A stretch of DNA of 64,000 nucleotides. It comes from Corynebacterium sp. BD556 (GTDB lineage: Bacteria > Actinomycetota > Actinomycetes > Mycobacteriales > Mycobacteriaceae). Of the stretch, positions 47,789 through 56,907 are shown in pieces; the stretch's first letter is position 1, and each line of letters starts with the position of its first letter. The notes under the pieces are model-generated. The model was not told the origin of the DNA. It searched no databases and saw only the letters and a list, made by a program, of their open reading frames with translations. The position numbers and the translations under genes were made by a program. The stretch is from the NCBI RefSeq assembly GCF_038452275.1, contig NZ_CP141643.1, positions 868,001 through 932,000 of the forward strand, written 5' to 3'.

Positions 47789-48742
47789 ATGAGCAATAAG
47801 GAATATCGGCCGACGCTGGCGCAACTGCGCACGTTCGTCACTATCGCCGAGAACCGCCACTTCGGCACCGCCGCGAACAAGCTGAATATCTCCCAGCCGT
47901 CGCTGTCCCAAGCGTTGGTCGCGTTGGAGTCGGGGCTGGGCATCCAGCTCATTGAGCGCTCGACGCGCAAAGTCATAGTCACCCCGGCGGGCGCTGAGCT
48001 GCTTCCCTACGCCAAAGCCACTTTGGAGGCAGCGGATGCTTTCGTCGCTCAGTCGCGCGGGGCGGTTGGGGTTCTGGCGGGTCCGCTCAGCATCGGTATC
48101 ATTCCTACGCTCGCGCCTTATCTCCTGCCGGACTTTTTGCGCTTGTGCCGACAGGAGTTTCCTGATCTGAAGCCGCGTATCGTCGAGGAGCAAACGCCTC
48201 GGCTTGTGCAGCAACTGCGCGACGGCCAAATAGACGTTGCGGTTTTGGCTCTTTCATCGCAGACTTTAGGTCTGATGGAGATGCCGCTTTTCGACGAGCC
48301 CTTCATCATCGTCACCGACGAAAACAATTCGCTGGCTGGCCGCCGCGACCTCAACCTTAAGGTTCTCGATGAGCTCGATTTGCTTTTGCTTGACGACGGC
48401 CACTGCCTCCGCGACCAAATCGTCGATTTGTGCCGCCTTGTCCACACTGCTCCGGAAACTGCTGTGGATTCGGCGACTCGTGCGTCCTCTTTAACCACGA
48501 TCATGCAGTTGGTGGTGGCGGGTTTCGGCTCCACCCTCGTGCCTATTTCCGCGGTGGCCACCGAGTGTGTGCGCCCCGGCTTGGGCCTTGCCTCGTTCGA
48601 TTCTTCGGTTGTCGCGCAGCGCACTGTGGGTGTAGTGTCACGCTCTAGTTCTTCGCGGGTTGAGGAATACAACGACCTGGGCGCCCTTGTCACCCGCGCT
48701 TATGAATTGGCGGCGGCGAAGGGCCGCGAGATGCTTTCTTGA
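47789..48742 (+). CDS. oxyR: Hydrogen peroxide-sensing regulator OxyR
   Basis: A 317-residue LysR-type regulator. The N-terminal helix-turn-helix contains FGTAANKLNISQPSLSQAL. In the sensor domain Cys206 and Cys215 (GHCLRDQIVDLC) have the same spacing of nine as the redox pair Cys199/Cys208 of E. coli OxyR. The ATG at 47789 has TACGGT 7 nt upstream, so a leaderless start is likely. A longer in-frame start inside the dadA-like gene is rejected. A palindrome overlaps the promoter. Confidence 0.95.
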   Translation: MSNKEYRPTLAQLRTFVTIAENRHFGTAANKLNISQPSLSQALVALESGLGIQLIERSTRKVIVTPAGAELLPYAKATLEAADAFVAQSRGAVGVLAGPLSIGIIPTLAPYLLPDFLRLCRQEFPDLKPRIVEEQTPRLVQQLRDGQIDVAVLALSSQTLGLMEMPLFDEPFIIVTDENNSLAGRRDLNLKVLDELDLLLLDDGHCLRDQIVDLCRLVHTAPETAVDSATRASSLTTIMQLVVAGFGSTLVPISAVATECVRPGLGLASFDSSVVAQRTVGVVSRSSSSRVEEYNDLGALVTRAYELAAAKGREMLS

Positions 48743-48785
48743 AGGTTTGCCTGTGCGGGCGAGAAGCTAAGATGGTCGCTCAGTT

Positions 48786-51700
48786 ATGAACGAACATGCT
48801 GATTTCCCTTCGTCCTCTGAGCTCTACGGCCGCTTAGACTTGGTTCCGTTATCGGAGGTGCGCCGTTTCCGCCGCCGTTTGAAAAAAGCGCGGGCTGGTG
48901 AGGCTTTGCGTGCAATAGCCCGCGATATTGATGAGGCCTGTGCCGCAGTGCAGGCCCGAGCCGCGGCGATTCCGGAGATCACCTACCCGGAGCAGTTGCC
49001 GGTTTCTTCGCGCCGTGAGGACATTATGGAGCTTCTGCGCGACAACCAAGTGGTCATCATCGCCGGCGAGACTGGATCGGGCAAAACCACCCAGATCCCG
49101 AAAATGCTGCTGGAGATGGGCCGTGGGCGTCGCGGTCTAATTGGACATACTCAACCGCGCCGCTTGGCGGCGCGCACCGTCGCAGAGCGTATCGCTGAGG
49201 AGCTTGGACAAGACATCGGAGAGTCCGTAGGCTACGCCATTCGTTTCGATGATCAAGTATCTGCGACTAGCGCGGTCAAGCTCATGACGGACGGTATTTT
49301 GCTTGCCGAGATGCAGCGCGACAGGTTCCTTAACGCCTACGACACCATCATTATCGACGAAGCTCACGAGCGCAGCCTCAACATTGATTTTTTGTTGGGC
49401 TACCTCAAACGGATCCTGCCTCATCGGCCTGATTTGCAGGTGGTGATCACCTCCGCGACCATCGACCCGGAACGCTTCGCTTTGCACTTTGCCGATTCTG
49501 CGGGTACACCAGCGCCGATCATTGAAGTCTCGGGGCGCACCTACCCGGTGGAGATCCGCTACCGCCCCCTGGTGGAAACGGTCGGGGGAAAAGAGGTCGA
49601 CGTCGACATGATCGACGGTGTGGTTGCCGCGCTGGAGGAGTTGATGCGCGAAGGCTCGGGCGACATTTTGTGCTTCTTCGCCTCGGAGCGCGATATCCGC
49701 GACACGATGGAGGCTGTGGAGAAAAAACGGTGGCGCGGCGTCGAGGTCACTCCTTTGTTTGGGCGGTTGTCCAACGCGGAGCAGCACCGCGTTTTCTCGC
49801 CGCACTCTGGTCGGCGCATTGTTTTGTCGACCAACATCGCCGAAACTTCGCTGACGGTACCGGGCATTCACTACGTGGTGGATACCGGTTTGGCGCGCAT
49901 TTCTCGCTACTCCACACGCACGAAGGTTCAACGCCTGCCCATTGAGGAGATCTCCCAGGCGAGCGCGAACCAGCGTTCCGGGCGCTCCGGCCGAGTCGCT
50001 GACGGCATAGCCATCCGTTTGTATTCGGAGGAGAACTTTAAGGCCCGGCCGGAGTTCACGGACCCGGAAATTTTGCGCACAAATCTGGCGAGTGTGATTT
50101 TGCAAATGATCTCGCTGCGACTTGGCGACATCAACGAGTTTCCTTTTATCCAGCCACCTGAGAATAAGGCGATCCGTGACGGGCTTTTGCTTCTGCATGA
50201 GCTCGGCGCGATCACCGACAAGGAACGCGGCGGCGCCCCTGTGCTCACCAGTATCGGGCGCGACCTCGCCCGTATTCCCGTCGACCCGAAGATGGCCCGC
50301 ATGCTCGTTGAGGCAAACAGATTGGGTGTTCTTGACGACGTCACGGCCATCGTGGCCTTTATGACCATCCAAGATGTCCGTGAGCGCCCCCTTGAGTTTC
50401 AGGCCCAAGCAGACCAGGCCCATGCCCGCTTTCGGGACAACACCTCCGATTTCCTTTCCGCTTTAAAGCTGTGGGACTACATTCGTCTCTCCCGCGATGA
50501 ATTGTCGGGCAACCGCTTCCGCAAGCGTATGAAATCCGAGTTTTTGCATTACATGCGGATCAGGCAGTGGTACGACTTAGTGCGCCAGCTTGGGGACGTC
50601 GAAAAGCAACTTGGCTGGTCGCGCGCGGAAAACCTCGCGGGCGAGCGCGATGTCGATGCGATCCACAAGTCCTTATTGACCGGGCTTTTGTCCAACATCG
50701 GCGTGCGCGACGGCGAATCCCGCGAATTCCACGGTGCGCGTGGCACACGTTTTCTTGTCTTTCCCGGCTCCTCTCTGGCCAAACGCCCGCCGGCCTTCCT
50801 TATGGCGGCCGAACTCGTCGAAACTTCTCGTCTGTGGGCGCGCGATGTCGCCAAAGTCGAGCCGGAATGGGTCGAGCGAGCCGCGAAAGACCTGCTCAAG
50901 CACAGCTACTCAGATCCGATCTGGTCGCGCAAACGCTCCGCGGCGATGGTGCACCAGAAGTCTTTGCTCTACGGCGTGCCGATCGTGCGCGACAGGCTCG
51001 TTGCCTACCACCGCGTCGATGCGGAAGCCGCCCGCAGCATGTTTATCCGCCACGCGCTGATCGAGGGGGATTGGAACCGTCACCACACCTTCATCGATCA
51101 CAACGACAACCTCCTCAAAGAGGCCGCGGAAATCGAGGAGAAGCTGCGGCGGCGCGGCCTTGTCGTGGACAAGGACACCCTCTATCAGTTCTACGACTCG
51201 AAGCTGCCGGCCACCGTCACTACAGCGAGGCACTTCGATTCCTGGTGGAAAAACAAACGCCAAGAAGATGCAGACTTCCTCAACTTCAATCCCGATTTGC
51301 TGGTAGACGATGCCGCGGACGCTTCCGCCGAAGCATTTCCTGCGACGTGGCGCCAGGGCAGCATAGACTACGAGCTGCGCTACAAGTTTGAGCCCGGCGA
51401 TGCCTTCGACGGTCTGACAGTCGAGGTGCCGGTTCCACTGCTTGCGGGTTTCTCTGACGAAGGCTTTGATTGGCTGGTGCTAGGTCTGCGCGAGGAGTTG
51501 GTGACCGAACTGATCCGCACACTGCCGAAAGCTTTAAGACGCTCAGTGGTCCCCGCCCCGGACTTCGCCCAACGCGCGATGCCGAAATTGCTGCCCCGTG
51601 AATCTCCCATCGTTAAGCAACTAGCGGAGGTCCTGCGTTTGTTCGGGGCAAGCGGCATCAACGCAAGCGATTTTCGCCCCGAGGCCTTGCCCGCACACCT

Positions 51701-52688
51701 GCGGGTTACGTATGCGGCGATTGACAAACGGGGCGAAATCGTCGACCACGACAAAAATCTTGCGGAGCTGCGGAAGCGCCAGGCTGGGCAGATTCGTTCC
51801 TCAGTGTCGAAGGCATCTCGACGCTCGGAAAAGAAGGCGGCCGCGAAATGGACTGCCGAGACTCTTGGCCCGGTCGCCGAAACCGTCGAGACAACCATCG
51901 ACGGAAACGTTGTCGACGCCTTCCCGGCGTTGGAGGCAACCGCAGACGGTGTGCGCGTGACGGTCCACCCGACAAAGGCCGCCGCCGAAGCATCCATGGT
52001 CACCGCCACGCTAACTCTCCTTCTGCGTGAAATCTCAGTGTCGGCTGCCCACATGACCAAAGGGCTTCCACTGCGGCACAAGGTGGCGGTGGACCATTAC
52101 CCGCACGGCGGGGCGGAGGGGTTGGTCAACGACGCTCGCGTCGCGGCGGTGCGAGACGCCATGTTCGCCCACGGGGGGCCAGTGCGCGACCCCGAGGAGT
52201 TTGCCGCTTTGGTCAAGGCGATTAAGCCGGAGATACCAGGTGCTGTGCGACGCATTGTCGTCGGCATCGCCCCTGGATTAGTTGAGTACGCCAACATTGC
52301 CGCGGAACTAAAGAAGTGGGAAGGCCCGGCAATCGAGGACATGCGAACCCAGTTGGCGTTTTTCCTTCCACAGCACGCCATTACGGTTCACGGGCTGGAG
52401 CGTTTGCAGCACCTGCCGCGATATGTTGCGGCTATGAAGCAAAGGCTTGAGGATATGAACCGCGACCCGGAAAAAGACGCCGAGCGCCAAGGCGTCATTG
52501 ATTCAGTCAGAGCGCAACTGGCTGCGAAGCTGAAGCGCTTACCCAAGGGCCGGGAGAAAACATTCGCTTACAAAGATATTGTGTGGCGAATTGAAGAATT
52601 GCGAGTGAGCCTTTTCGCGCAACGGCTCGGAACCGCGAAGCCGGTGAGTCAACGGCGCATTGAGAAGATGATTGACAAGCTTTCCTGA
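48786..52688 (+). CDS. hrpA: ATP-dependent RNA helicase HrpA
   Basis: A 1300-residue DEAH-box helicase of full HrpA length. Motif I GETGSGKTTQIPK begins at residue 94, motif II is DEAHERS, motif III SATID, motif VI QRSGRSGRVADG. An HA2/OB region and a long C-terminal DUF3418 domain (from about residue 700) follow. Such proteins process or rescue mRNA and stalled ribosomes. The ATG is preceded by TAAGAT 12 nt upstream. The gene follows oxyR on the same strand, as in C. glutamicum. Confidence 0.96.
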   Translation: MNEHADFPSSSELYGRLDLVPLSEVRRFRRRLKKARAGEALRAIARDIDEACAAVQARAAAIPEITYPEQLPVSSRREDIMELLRDNQVVIIAGETGSGKTTQIPKMLLEMGRGRRGLIGHTQPRRLAARTVAERIAEELGQDIGESVGYAIRFDDQVSATSAVKLMTDGILLAEMQRDRFLNAYDTIIIDEAHERSLNIDFLLGYLKRILPHRPDLQVVITSATIDPERFALHFADSAGTPAPIIEVSGRTYPVEIRYRPLVETVGGKEVDVDMIDGVVAALEELMREGSGDILCFFASERDIRDTMEAVEKKRWRGVEVTPLFGRLSNAEQHRVFSPHSGRRIVLSTNIAETSLTVPGIHYVVDTGLARISRYSTRTKVQRLPIEEISQASANQRSGRSGRVADGIAIRLYSEENFKARPEFTDPEILRTNLASVILQMISLRLGDINEFPFIQPPENKAIRDGLLLLHELGAITDKERGGAPVLTSIGRDLARIPVDPKMARMLVEANRLGVLDDVTAIVAFMTIQDVRERPLEFQAQADQAHARFRDNTSDFLSALKLWDYIRLSRDELSGNRFRKRMKSEFLHYMRIRQWYDLVRQLGDVEKQLGWSRAENLAGERDVDAIHKSLLTGLLSNIGVRDGESREFHGARGTRFLVFPGSSLAKRPPAFLMAAELVETSRLWARDVAKVEPEWVERAAKDLLKHSYSDPIWSRKRSAAMVHQKSLLYGVPIVRDRLVAYHRVDAEAARSMFIRHALIEGDWNRHHTFIDHNDNLLKEAAEIEEKLRRRGLVVDKDTLYQFYDSKLPATVTTARHFDSWWKNKRQEDADFLNFNPDLLVDDAADASAEAFPATWRQGSIDYELRYKFEPGDAFDGLTVEVPVPLLAGFSDEGFDWLVLGLREELVTELIRTLPKALRRSVVPAPDFAQRAMPKLLPRESPIVKQLAEVLRLFGASGINASDFRPEALPAHLRVTYAAIDKRGEIVDHDKNLAELRKRQAGQIRSSVSKASRRSEKKAAAKWTAETLGPVAETVETTIDGNVVDAFPALEATADGVRVTVHPTKAAAEASMVTATLTLLLREISVSAAHMTKGLPLRHKVAVDHYPHGGAEGLVNDARVAAVRDAMFAHGGPVRDPEEFAALVKAIKPEIPGAVRRIVVGIAPGLVEYANIAAELKKWEGPAIEDMRTQLAFFLPQHAITVHGLERLQHLPRYVAAMKQRLEDMNRDPEKDAERQGVIDSVRAQLAAKLKRLPKGREKTFAYKDIVWRIEELRVSLFAQRLGTAKPVSQRRIEKMIDKLS

Positions 52689-52703
52689 TTCTTCGGCTGC
52701 CAT

Positions 52704-53162
52704 CTAGAAATCTTCGCGGTCGCGCCGACGCATCAGGCGGATCTCGGATTCGAAATCATCGGCAGATTCAAAGGACTTATAGACGGAAGCGAAGCGTAAA
52801 TAAGCCACCTCGTCTAAGGCGCGCAAAGGCTCCAAGACCGCAAGACCAACATCGTTAGCGTTGACTTGGGAGCTGCCGTGACTGCGAACCGTCTCCTCCA
52901 CTTGTTGAGCCAAGCGTTTGAGCGCGTCATCGGATACATCGCGGCCTTGGCAGGCGCGGCGTACACCGACGATGAGTTTGTCGCGGTCGAAGGGCTCGCT
53001 CACACCATTTCGCTTAACCACGGTCAAAATCGCCTTTTCCACCGTGGTGAACCGTCCGCCACATTCTGTGCATTCACGGCGGCGACGGATGGCGGACCCT
53101 GCATCAATGACACGGGAGTCCATCACCCGCGATTGTTGGTGTTGGCAAAACGGGCAGTACAT
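52704..53162 (-). CDS. nrdR: Transcriptional repressor NrdR
   Basis: A 152-residue ribonucleotide reductase repressor. The zinc ribbon has CPFC and CTEC at residues 3-6 and 31-34, followed by an ATP-cone domain ([24 protein letters not shown]). It binds ATP/dATP to control nrd operons. Length and motifs are standard. Convergent with hrpA and downstream of the DivS-like gene on the minus strand. Confidence 0.96.
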   Translation of the reverse strand: MYCPFCQHQQSRVMDSRVIDAGSAIRRRRECTECGGRFTTVEKAILTVVKRNGVSEPFDRDKLIVGVRRACQGRDVSDDALKRLAQQVEETVRSHGSSQVNANDVGLAVLEPLRALDEVAYLRFASVYKSFESADDFESEIRLMRRRDREDF

Positions 53163-53257
53163 TGTGGCTCCCTCTCCGATACTTCGTGGGTTGTCTCCCC
53201 TTGTGCCTGAACAGCGGAAAGTTTACCTGTATTCCACTGCCTCGCCCCCTGTCAGCA

Positions 53258-53626
53258 TCACAGGTGCGCCGACTGGACTTCGCGTGTGGTGTCGACGGAA
53301 GGCGTGGAACCGGCGTCTGCGGAAAAGGCTCCGCCGATGGTGGAGCCGACGATAAGTGCGGCTCCGAGTAGCGCCCCCAGGACAACGGAACCTCGAATAT
53401 TGTCCTGTGCGTCTGCCCGTTCGATGGTCTTGTTAGGTATGGTCCTCGGGACTGCTACCGTACGATTGGTTGTTCGAGGCGGCGAGACGAGAGTTCGCAC
53501 ACTAGCCCGTTGCCGATCTGCCATAATCCGCGTAGATACGTCCCAAACCTGTACGTGGGCCGGTGTCGCAGTTGTCGGGCTGTTAATCATACTGGCTGGT
53601 CGAGGCTGACGAATGACTGTAGACAT
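53258..53626 (-). CDS. DivS-like small membrane protein, SOS-linked
   Basis: A 122-residue protein with a Thr/Pro/Arg-rich cytosolic part and one C-terminal membrane segment ([21 protein letters not shown]). The ATG at 53626 has AAGGAGG 6 nt upstream. A long in-frame extension across lexA is rejected. By position, divergent from lexA between nrdR and lexA, it matches divS of C. glutamicum, an SOS-induced suppressor of cell division. Similarity could not be checked by alignment. Candidate SOS boxes lie in the shared upstream region. Confidence 0.75.
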   Translation of the reverse strand: MSTVIRQPRPASMINSPTTATPAHVQVWDVSTRIMADRQRASVRTLVSPPRTTNRTVAVPRTIPNKTIERADAQDNIRGSVVLGALLGAALIVGSTIGGAFSADAGSTPSVDTTREVQSAHL

Positions 53627-53687
53627 GGTTCCTCCTTCATCTTCTACGGCGAGTGTAGAACGCCGACCCGACAACATCGCCACTTCT

Positions 53688-53703
53688 TCGCGCGAATGTT
53701 CGA
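53688..53703. promoter_or_regulatory. Candidate SOS (LexA) box 1
   Basis: TCGCGCGAATGTTCGA matches 11 of the 14 fixed positions of TCGAA(A/C)ANNTGTTCGA, the corynebacterial/mycobacterial LexA consensus. It lies 62 nt before the divS-like ATG. Confidence 0.5.
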
Positions 53704-53706
53704 GTC

Positions 53707-53722
53707 TCGCTGCTATGTTCGA
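53707..53722. promoter_or_regulatory. Candidate SOS (LexA) half-box 2
   Basis: TCGCTGCTATGTTCGA has the complete right half TGTTCGA and TCG at the left end, but the left half is poor. It is 19 nt from box 1, about two helical turns. Confidence 0.35.
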
Positions 53723-53768
53723 GTTATACCAGCCCCCACACAAGTTGTCTAGCTTTCGCACAATTGCC

Positions 53769-53784
53769 TCGAACATGTTTGCCA
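53769..53784. promoter_or_regulatory. Candidate SOS (LexA) box 3
   Basis: TCGAACATGTTTGCCA has a perfect left half TCGAACA and an imperfect right half. It lies about 95 nt before the lexA ATG and could serve lexA autoregulation. Confidence 0.5.
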
Positions 53785-53876
53785 GATCTGCTATTTTTGT
53801 ACTACGCGTTGTGCGGCTGATGAACTTGGCTGCACCAGGCAGGCCCCGAAGATTCAGCAAAAGAGGACTTAGAACC

Positions 53877-54560
53877 ATGGCTCGTAAAAAAATTGACGCC
53901 GCAGCGCTCGATATGAGCGTTTTATCCGACCGCCAGCGCCGCATCCTGGAGGTAATCAGGGACGCAGTTGTTCTCCGCGGGTACCCGCCCAGCATCCGCG
54001 AAATTGGCGACGCAGCCGGTTTACAATCCACCTCCTCGGTTGCCTACCAACTCAAAGAGTTGGAGAAGAAGGGCTTTTTGCGGCGCGACCCGAACAAGCC
54101 CCGTGCCGTGGATTTGCGCCACCTCCCCGGTTCGCCGAAAACCGTCAAGGACACTGCAACCGACGACGCTTTCGAGGGGGCTTCGCCGACACGCTTTATC
54201 CCCGTAGTTGGGCAGATCGCCGCGGGCTCACCAATTCTGGCCGAGGAAAACGTCGAAAACTACCTGCCCCTACCGGGCGACTTGCTCGGCGATGGAGAAC
54301 TGTTCATTCTTCAGGTCGTGGGCGAATCGATGCGAGATGCTGGGATCCTCGACGGAGACTGGGTCGTCGTTCGTTCCCAGCCCGTCGCCGAAGAAGGCGA
54401 GTTTGTCGCCGCACTTTTAGATGGAGAGGCAACCGTCAAGGAGTTCCACCGCGATTCCTCCGGCGTGTGGCTTCTGCCGCACAATGAAGCGTTCTCCCCC
54501 ATTAAAGGCGACAATGCGACGATCATGGGGCGCATCATTTCCGTTTTCCGCACACTTTGA
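53877..54560 (+). CDS. lexA: SOS repressor LexA
   Basis: A 227-residue repressor of the DNA damage response. The N-terminal winged helix ([29 protein letters not shown]) precedes a linker and the autoprotease. The cleavage site is Ala116-Gly117 in QIAAGSP, the nucleophile Ser151 is in [13 protein letters not shown], and the base Lys188 is in EATVKEF. The ATG at 53877 has AGAGGA 10 nt upstream. An open frame extending 88 codons upstream is not supported. Confidence 0.97.
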   Translation: MARKKIDAAALDMSVLSDRQRRILEVIRDAVVLRGYPPSIREIGDAAGLQSTSSVAYQLKELEKKGFLRRDPNKPRAVDLRHLPGSPKTVKDTATDDAFEGASPTRFIPVVGQIAAGSPILAEENVENYLPLPGDLLGDGELFILQVVGESMRDAGILDGDWVVVRSQPVAEEGEFVAALLDGEATVKEFHRDSSGVWLLPHNEAFSPIKGDNATIMGRIISVFRTL

Positions 54561-54714
54561 CACCTCCTGGTCGAAGCTGCCCGCTTCGTCCCCCGCGCGG
54601 GGGTGAATCGAGGCCCGCAGTGGCGCAAAATGGTCACGTTTGCCCCGGCTTTGGAACAATATCTGCAGGTGTGAAATGGCCGCACAAGGTCGGCCGTGGC
54701 GGGTGGAGGTAGGA

Positions 54715-55500
54715 ATGTACGCCGACGAACGACGACGACAAATCGCGTCACTGACCGCAGTGGAGGGTCGGGTCAACGTAACTGACCTTGCCGAACGCTT
54801 CAGTGTCACCGCCGAAACCATCCGCCGGGACCTTGCCACCCTCAGCGAGGCTGGCGTCATCCACCGCGTCCACGGCGGAGCCGTTGCCAGCCAGGCTTTT
54901 CTCACCACTGAAGTGCCGCTCGACGCCCGCTACCGCTCAGCCTCCGGCGCGAAATCCGCCATCGCCAAAGCCGCCTTAGACTTTCTGCCGCGAACTCCCG
55001 GCGCACGGATCTTTCTCGACTCAGGCACCACCTTGAGCACCCTCGCCTCTTTGATCGTCGACCACCCGGGCATTGACGCGCACCCAATCGTGACCAATTC
55101 CCTGCCGGTGGCACTTGAGCTTGCCGCTGAGGGATTGTCAAACGTCCAACTCCTCGGTGGCAACGTCCGGGCGCTGTCCCAGGCCGTCGTCGGCGACACG
55201 GCGTTGCGCAGCCTCGCCCTGATGTCAGCCGAAGTCGCCTTCATCGGCACAAATGCCTTAACCATCGACCACGGTTTGTCCACGGCTCACGCGCAGGAAG
55301 CTGCGGTTAAAGCAGCGATGGTAACTAACGCCGAACGGATTGTGGTTTTGTGCGATTCCTCAAAGCTGGGCAACGATTACCTAGTCAGCTTTGGCACCCT
55401 TGACGACATCGACGTCCTTATCACCGACACGGACGCGCCTGCCTCCATCGTGGAACAATTCGAAAGCCACGGCATTCGCGTCGTGCTCGCCGCCGAGTAG
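54715..55500 (+). CDS. sugR: DeoR-type regulator SugR
   Basis: A 261-residue DeoR/GlpR-family repressor. The N-terminal winged helix has VTAETIRRDLATLSEAGVIHRVHGGA. A sugar-phosphate-binding domain follows, with LDSGTT near residue 103 and IGTNALTIDHGLST. In C. glutamicum SugR represses the PTS genes and responds to sugar phosphates. Here its usual PTS neighbours are missing and nagB lies nearby. The ATG at 54715 has GGAGG 5 nt upstream. The name rests on position after lexA and on family. Confidence 0.85.
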   Translation: MYADERRRQIASLTAVEGRVNVTDLAERFSVTAETIRRDLATLSEAGVIHRVHGGAVASQAFLTTEVPLDARYRSASGAKSAIAKAALDFLPRTPGARIFLDSGTTLSTLASLIVDHPGIDAHPIVTNSLPVALELAAEGLSNVQLLGGNVRALSQAVVGDTALRSLALMSAEVAFIGTNALTIDHGLSTAHAQEAAVKAAMVTNAERIVVLCDSSKLGNDYLVSFGTLDDIDVLITDTDAPASIVEQFESHGIRVVLAAE

Positions 55501-55504
55501 CCAA

Positions 55505-56815
55505 TCATTGCGAGCCCGCGCGGGCGAATCCGTCGTAGCCGCCCTCACCCATCGATGAGTAAGCAAAGCGCATCAAGGGGTAGAGCACAATGATGCCGAC
55601 AGAACCTAAAGCGATGCCTTGCAACTCGATAGCACCGAAGGTCAAGGTCAAATTGCCAACTCCCGCGATCATTGCCACGGCCGCAGCAGTGAGGTTGACG
55701 GGGTTGGTGAAATCGACCCGGTTATCTTGCCAAATCCGCACCCCCAGCATCCCGATAAGGCCGTAGAGCACCAAACATGCCCCTCCCAACACACCCGCCG
55801 GGATGGTGAAGATAATCGCGCCGAACTTGGGGATGAACGCCAAAGCGATCGCGAAGATCGAAGCGACCCAGTAGGCGGCAGTGGAGTAGACCTTTGTCGC
55901 CGCCATCACACCAATGTTTTCGGCATAGGTGGTGGTGCCGGAGCCGCCGAAAGACCCAGCCAGCGTCGTCGCGATTCCATCGCCAATCAGTGCTCGGCCC
56001 TGGTAATCGTCCAAGTCAGTAGCGGTCATCTCTCCGACTGCTTTGACGTGCCCGACATTTTCCGCGATCAAGACAACCAACACCGGCAGCGTGACCAACA
56101 CCGCAGAGAGGTGAAATTCAGGGGTGTGGAACTGCGGCAGACCGAGCCACGGGGTCTGGGAAATCGTTTCGAAGGCGTCGTCTGTAAGTCCGCCGCCGAG
56201 CGCGGCCGCTACCCATCCGACGATGACTCCGATGAGGATGCTCAGGCGAGAAGCCATCCCGCGGGTGATCACGGTGACGGTGAGGATCGACGCCAAGGTG
56301 ATGGTGGCGATCCATGGTTGGGCCTGGAAGTTGTCTACCGCAGTAGGCGCCAGGTTAAAGCCGATCAGGGCGACGATCGCGCCCGTGACCGCTGGCGGCA
56401 TCACCGCATCAATGATTTTTCTTCCCGCCGCCTGGACGATGAAACCGACTGCGATGAGCACCAGGCCAGTGACCACTACGCCGGCGAGTTGAGCACCAAC
56501 ACCGTAGGCTTGCGAGGCCGTCAACGGGGCGATGAAGGCGAAGGAGGAGCCAAGGTAGGACGGCACCTTGTTGCGCGTGAGCACGAGGAAGATGATCGTT
56601 CCCAGGCCGGAAAAGAGCAACGTGGTGTTGACGGGAAAACCAGTCAAAGTTGGAACGAGCAAGGTAGCCCCGAACATGGCCACAACATGCTGCATGCCAA
56701 TGCCTATCGTGCGGGGCCAGTTAAGTCTTTCATGCGCAGCGACGACCTCGCCTGGGCTGACTCGTCTACCGTCGCCGTGAATGGTCCATGTGCTGCGCGT
56801 TTTCGAAGTTCTCAC
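55505..56815 (-). CDS. uraA: Uracil/xanthine permease (NCS2 family)
   Basis: A 436-residue nucleobase:cation symporter with about 12-14 membrane segments. Motifs QHVVAMFGATLLVP near residue 42, the central AENVGHVKAVGEMT near residue 253 and GSFGGSGTTTYAENIGV near residue 288 are typical of UraA-like uracil carriers. The GTG at 56815 has CATAAT 8 nt upstream, suggesting a leaderless transcript. Divergent from nagB and convergent with sugR. The substrate is inferred from family. Confidence 0.93.
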   Translation of the reverse strand: MRTSKTRSTWTIHGDGRRVSPGEVVAAHERLNWPRTIGIGMQHVVAMFGATLLVPTLTGFPVNTTLLFSGLGTIIFLVLTRNKVPSYLGSSFAFIAPLTASQAYGVGAQLAGVVVTGLVLIAVGFIVQAAGRKIIDAVMPPAVTGAIVALIGFNLAPTAVDNFQAQPWIATITLASILTVTVITRGMASRLSILIGVIVGWVAAALGGGLTDDAFETISQTPWLGLPQFHTPEFHLSAVLVTLPVLVVLIAENVGHVKAVGEMTATDLDDYQGRALIGDGIATTLAGSFGGSGTTTYAENIGVMAATKVYSTAAYWVASIFAIALAFIPKFGAIIFTIPAGVLGGACLVLYGLIGMLGVRIWQDNRVDFTNPVNLTAAAVAMIAGVGNLTLTFGAIELQGIALGSVGIIVLYPLMRFAYSSMGEGGYDGFARAGSQ

Positions 56816-56907
56816 AGAAATTCATTATGGCCTCTAGACGTGCCTTAAAGTAAATGGGACCGGACCACCAGCGAAACTGCTGACTCACCAGGAGCGAGGA
56901 ATCACCC

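Noticed and set aside
49137..50423. 428-codon minus-strand frame opposite hrpA
   Set aside because: Antisense shadow of hrpA motifs I-VI.
54590..54603. GC-rich palindrome CCCCC-GCGC-GGGGG after lexA, considered as a terminator
   Set aside because: The loop would be only four bases of GCGC, and no T tract follows on either strand. Not convincing.
55619..56848. 409-codon plus-strand frame opposite uraA
   Set aside because: Low-complexity antisense shadow of a multi-membrane-segment protein gene.
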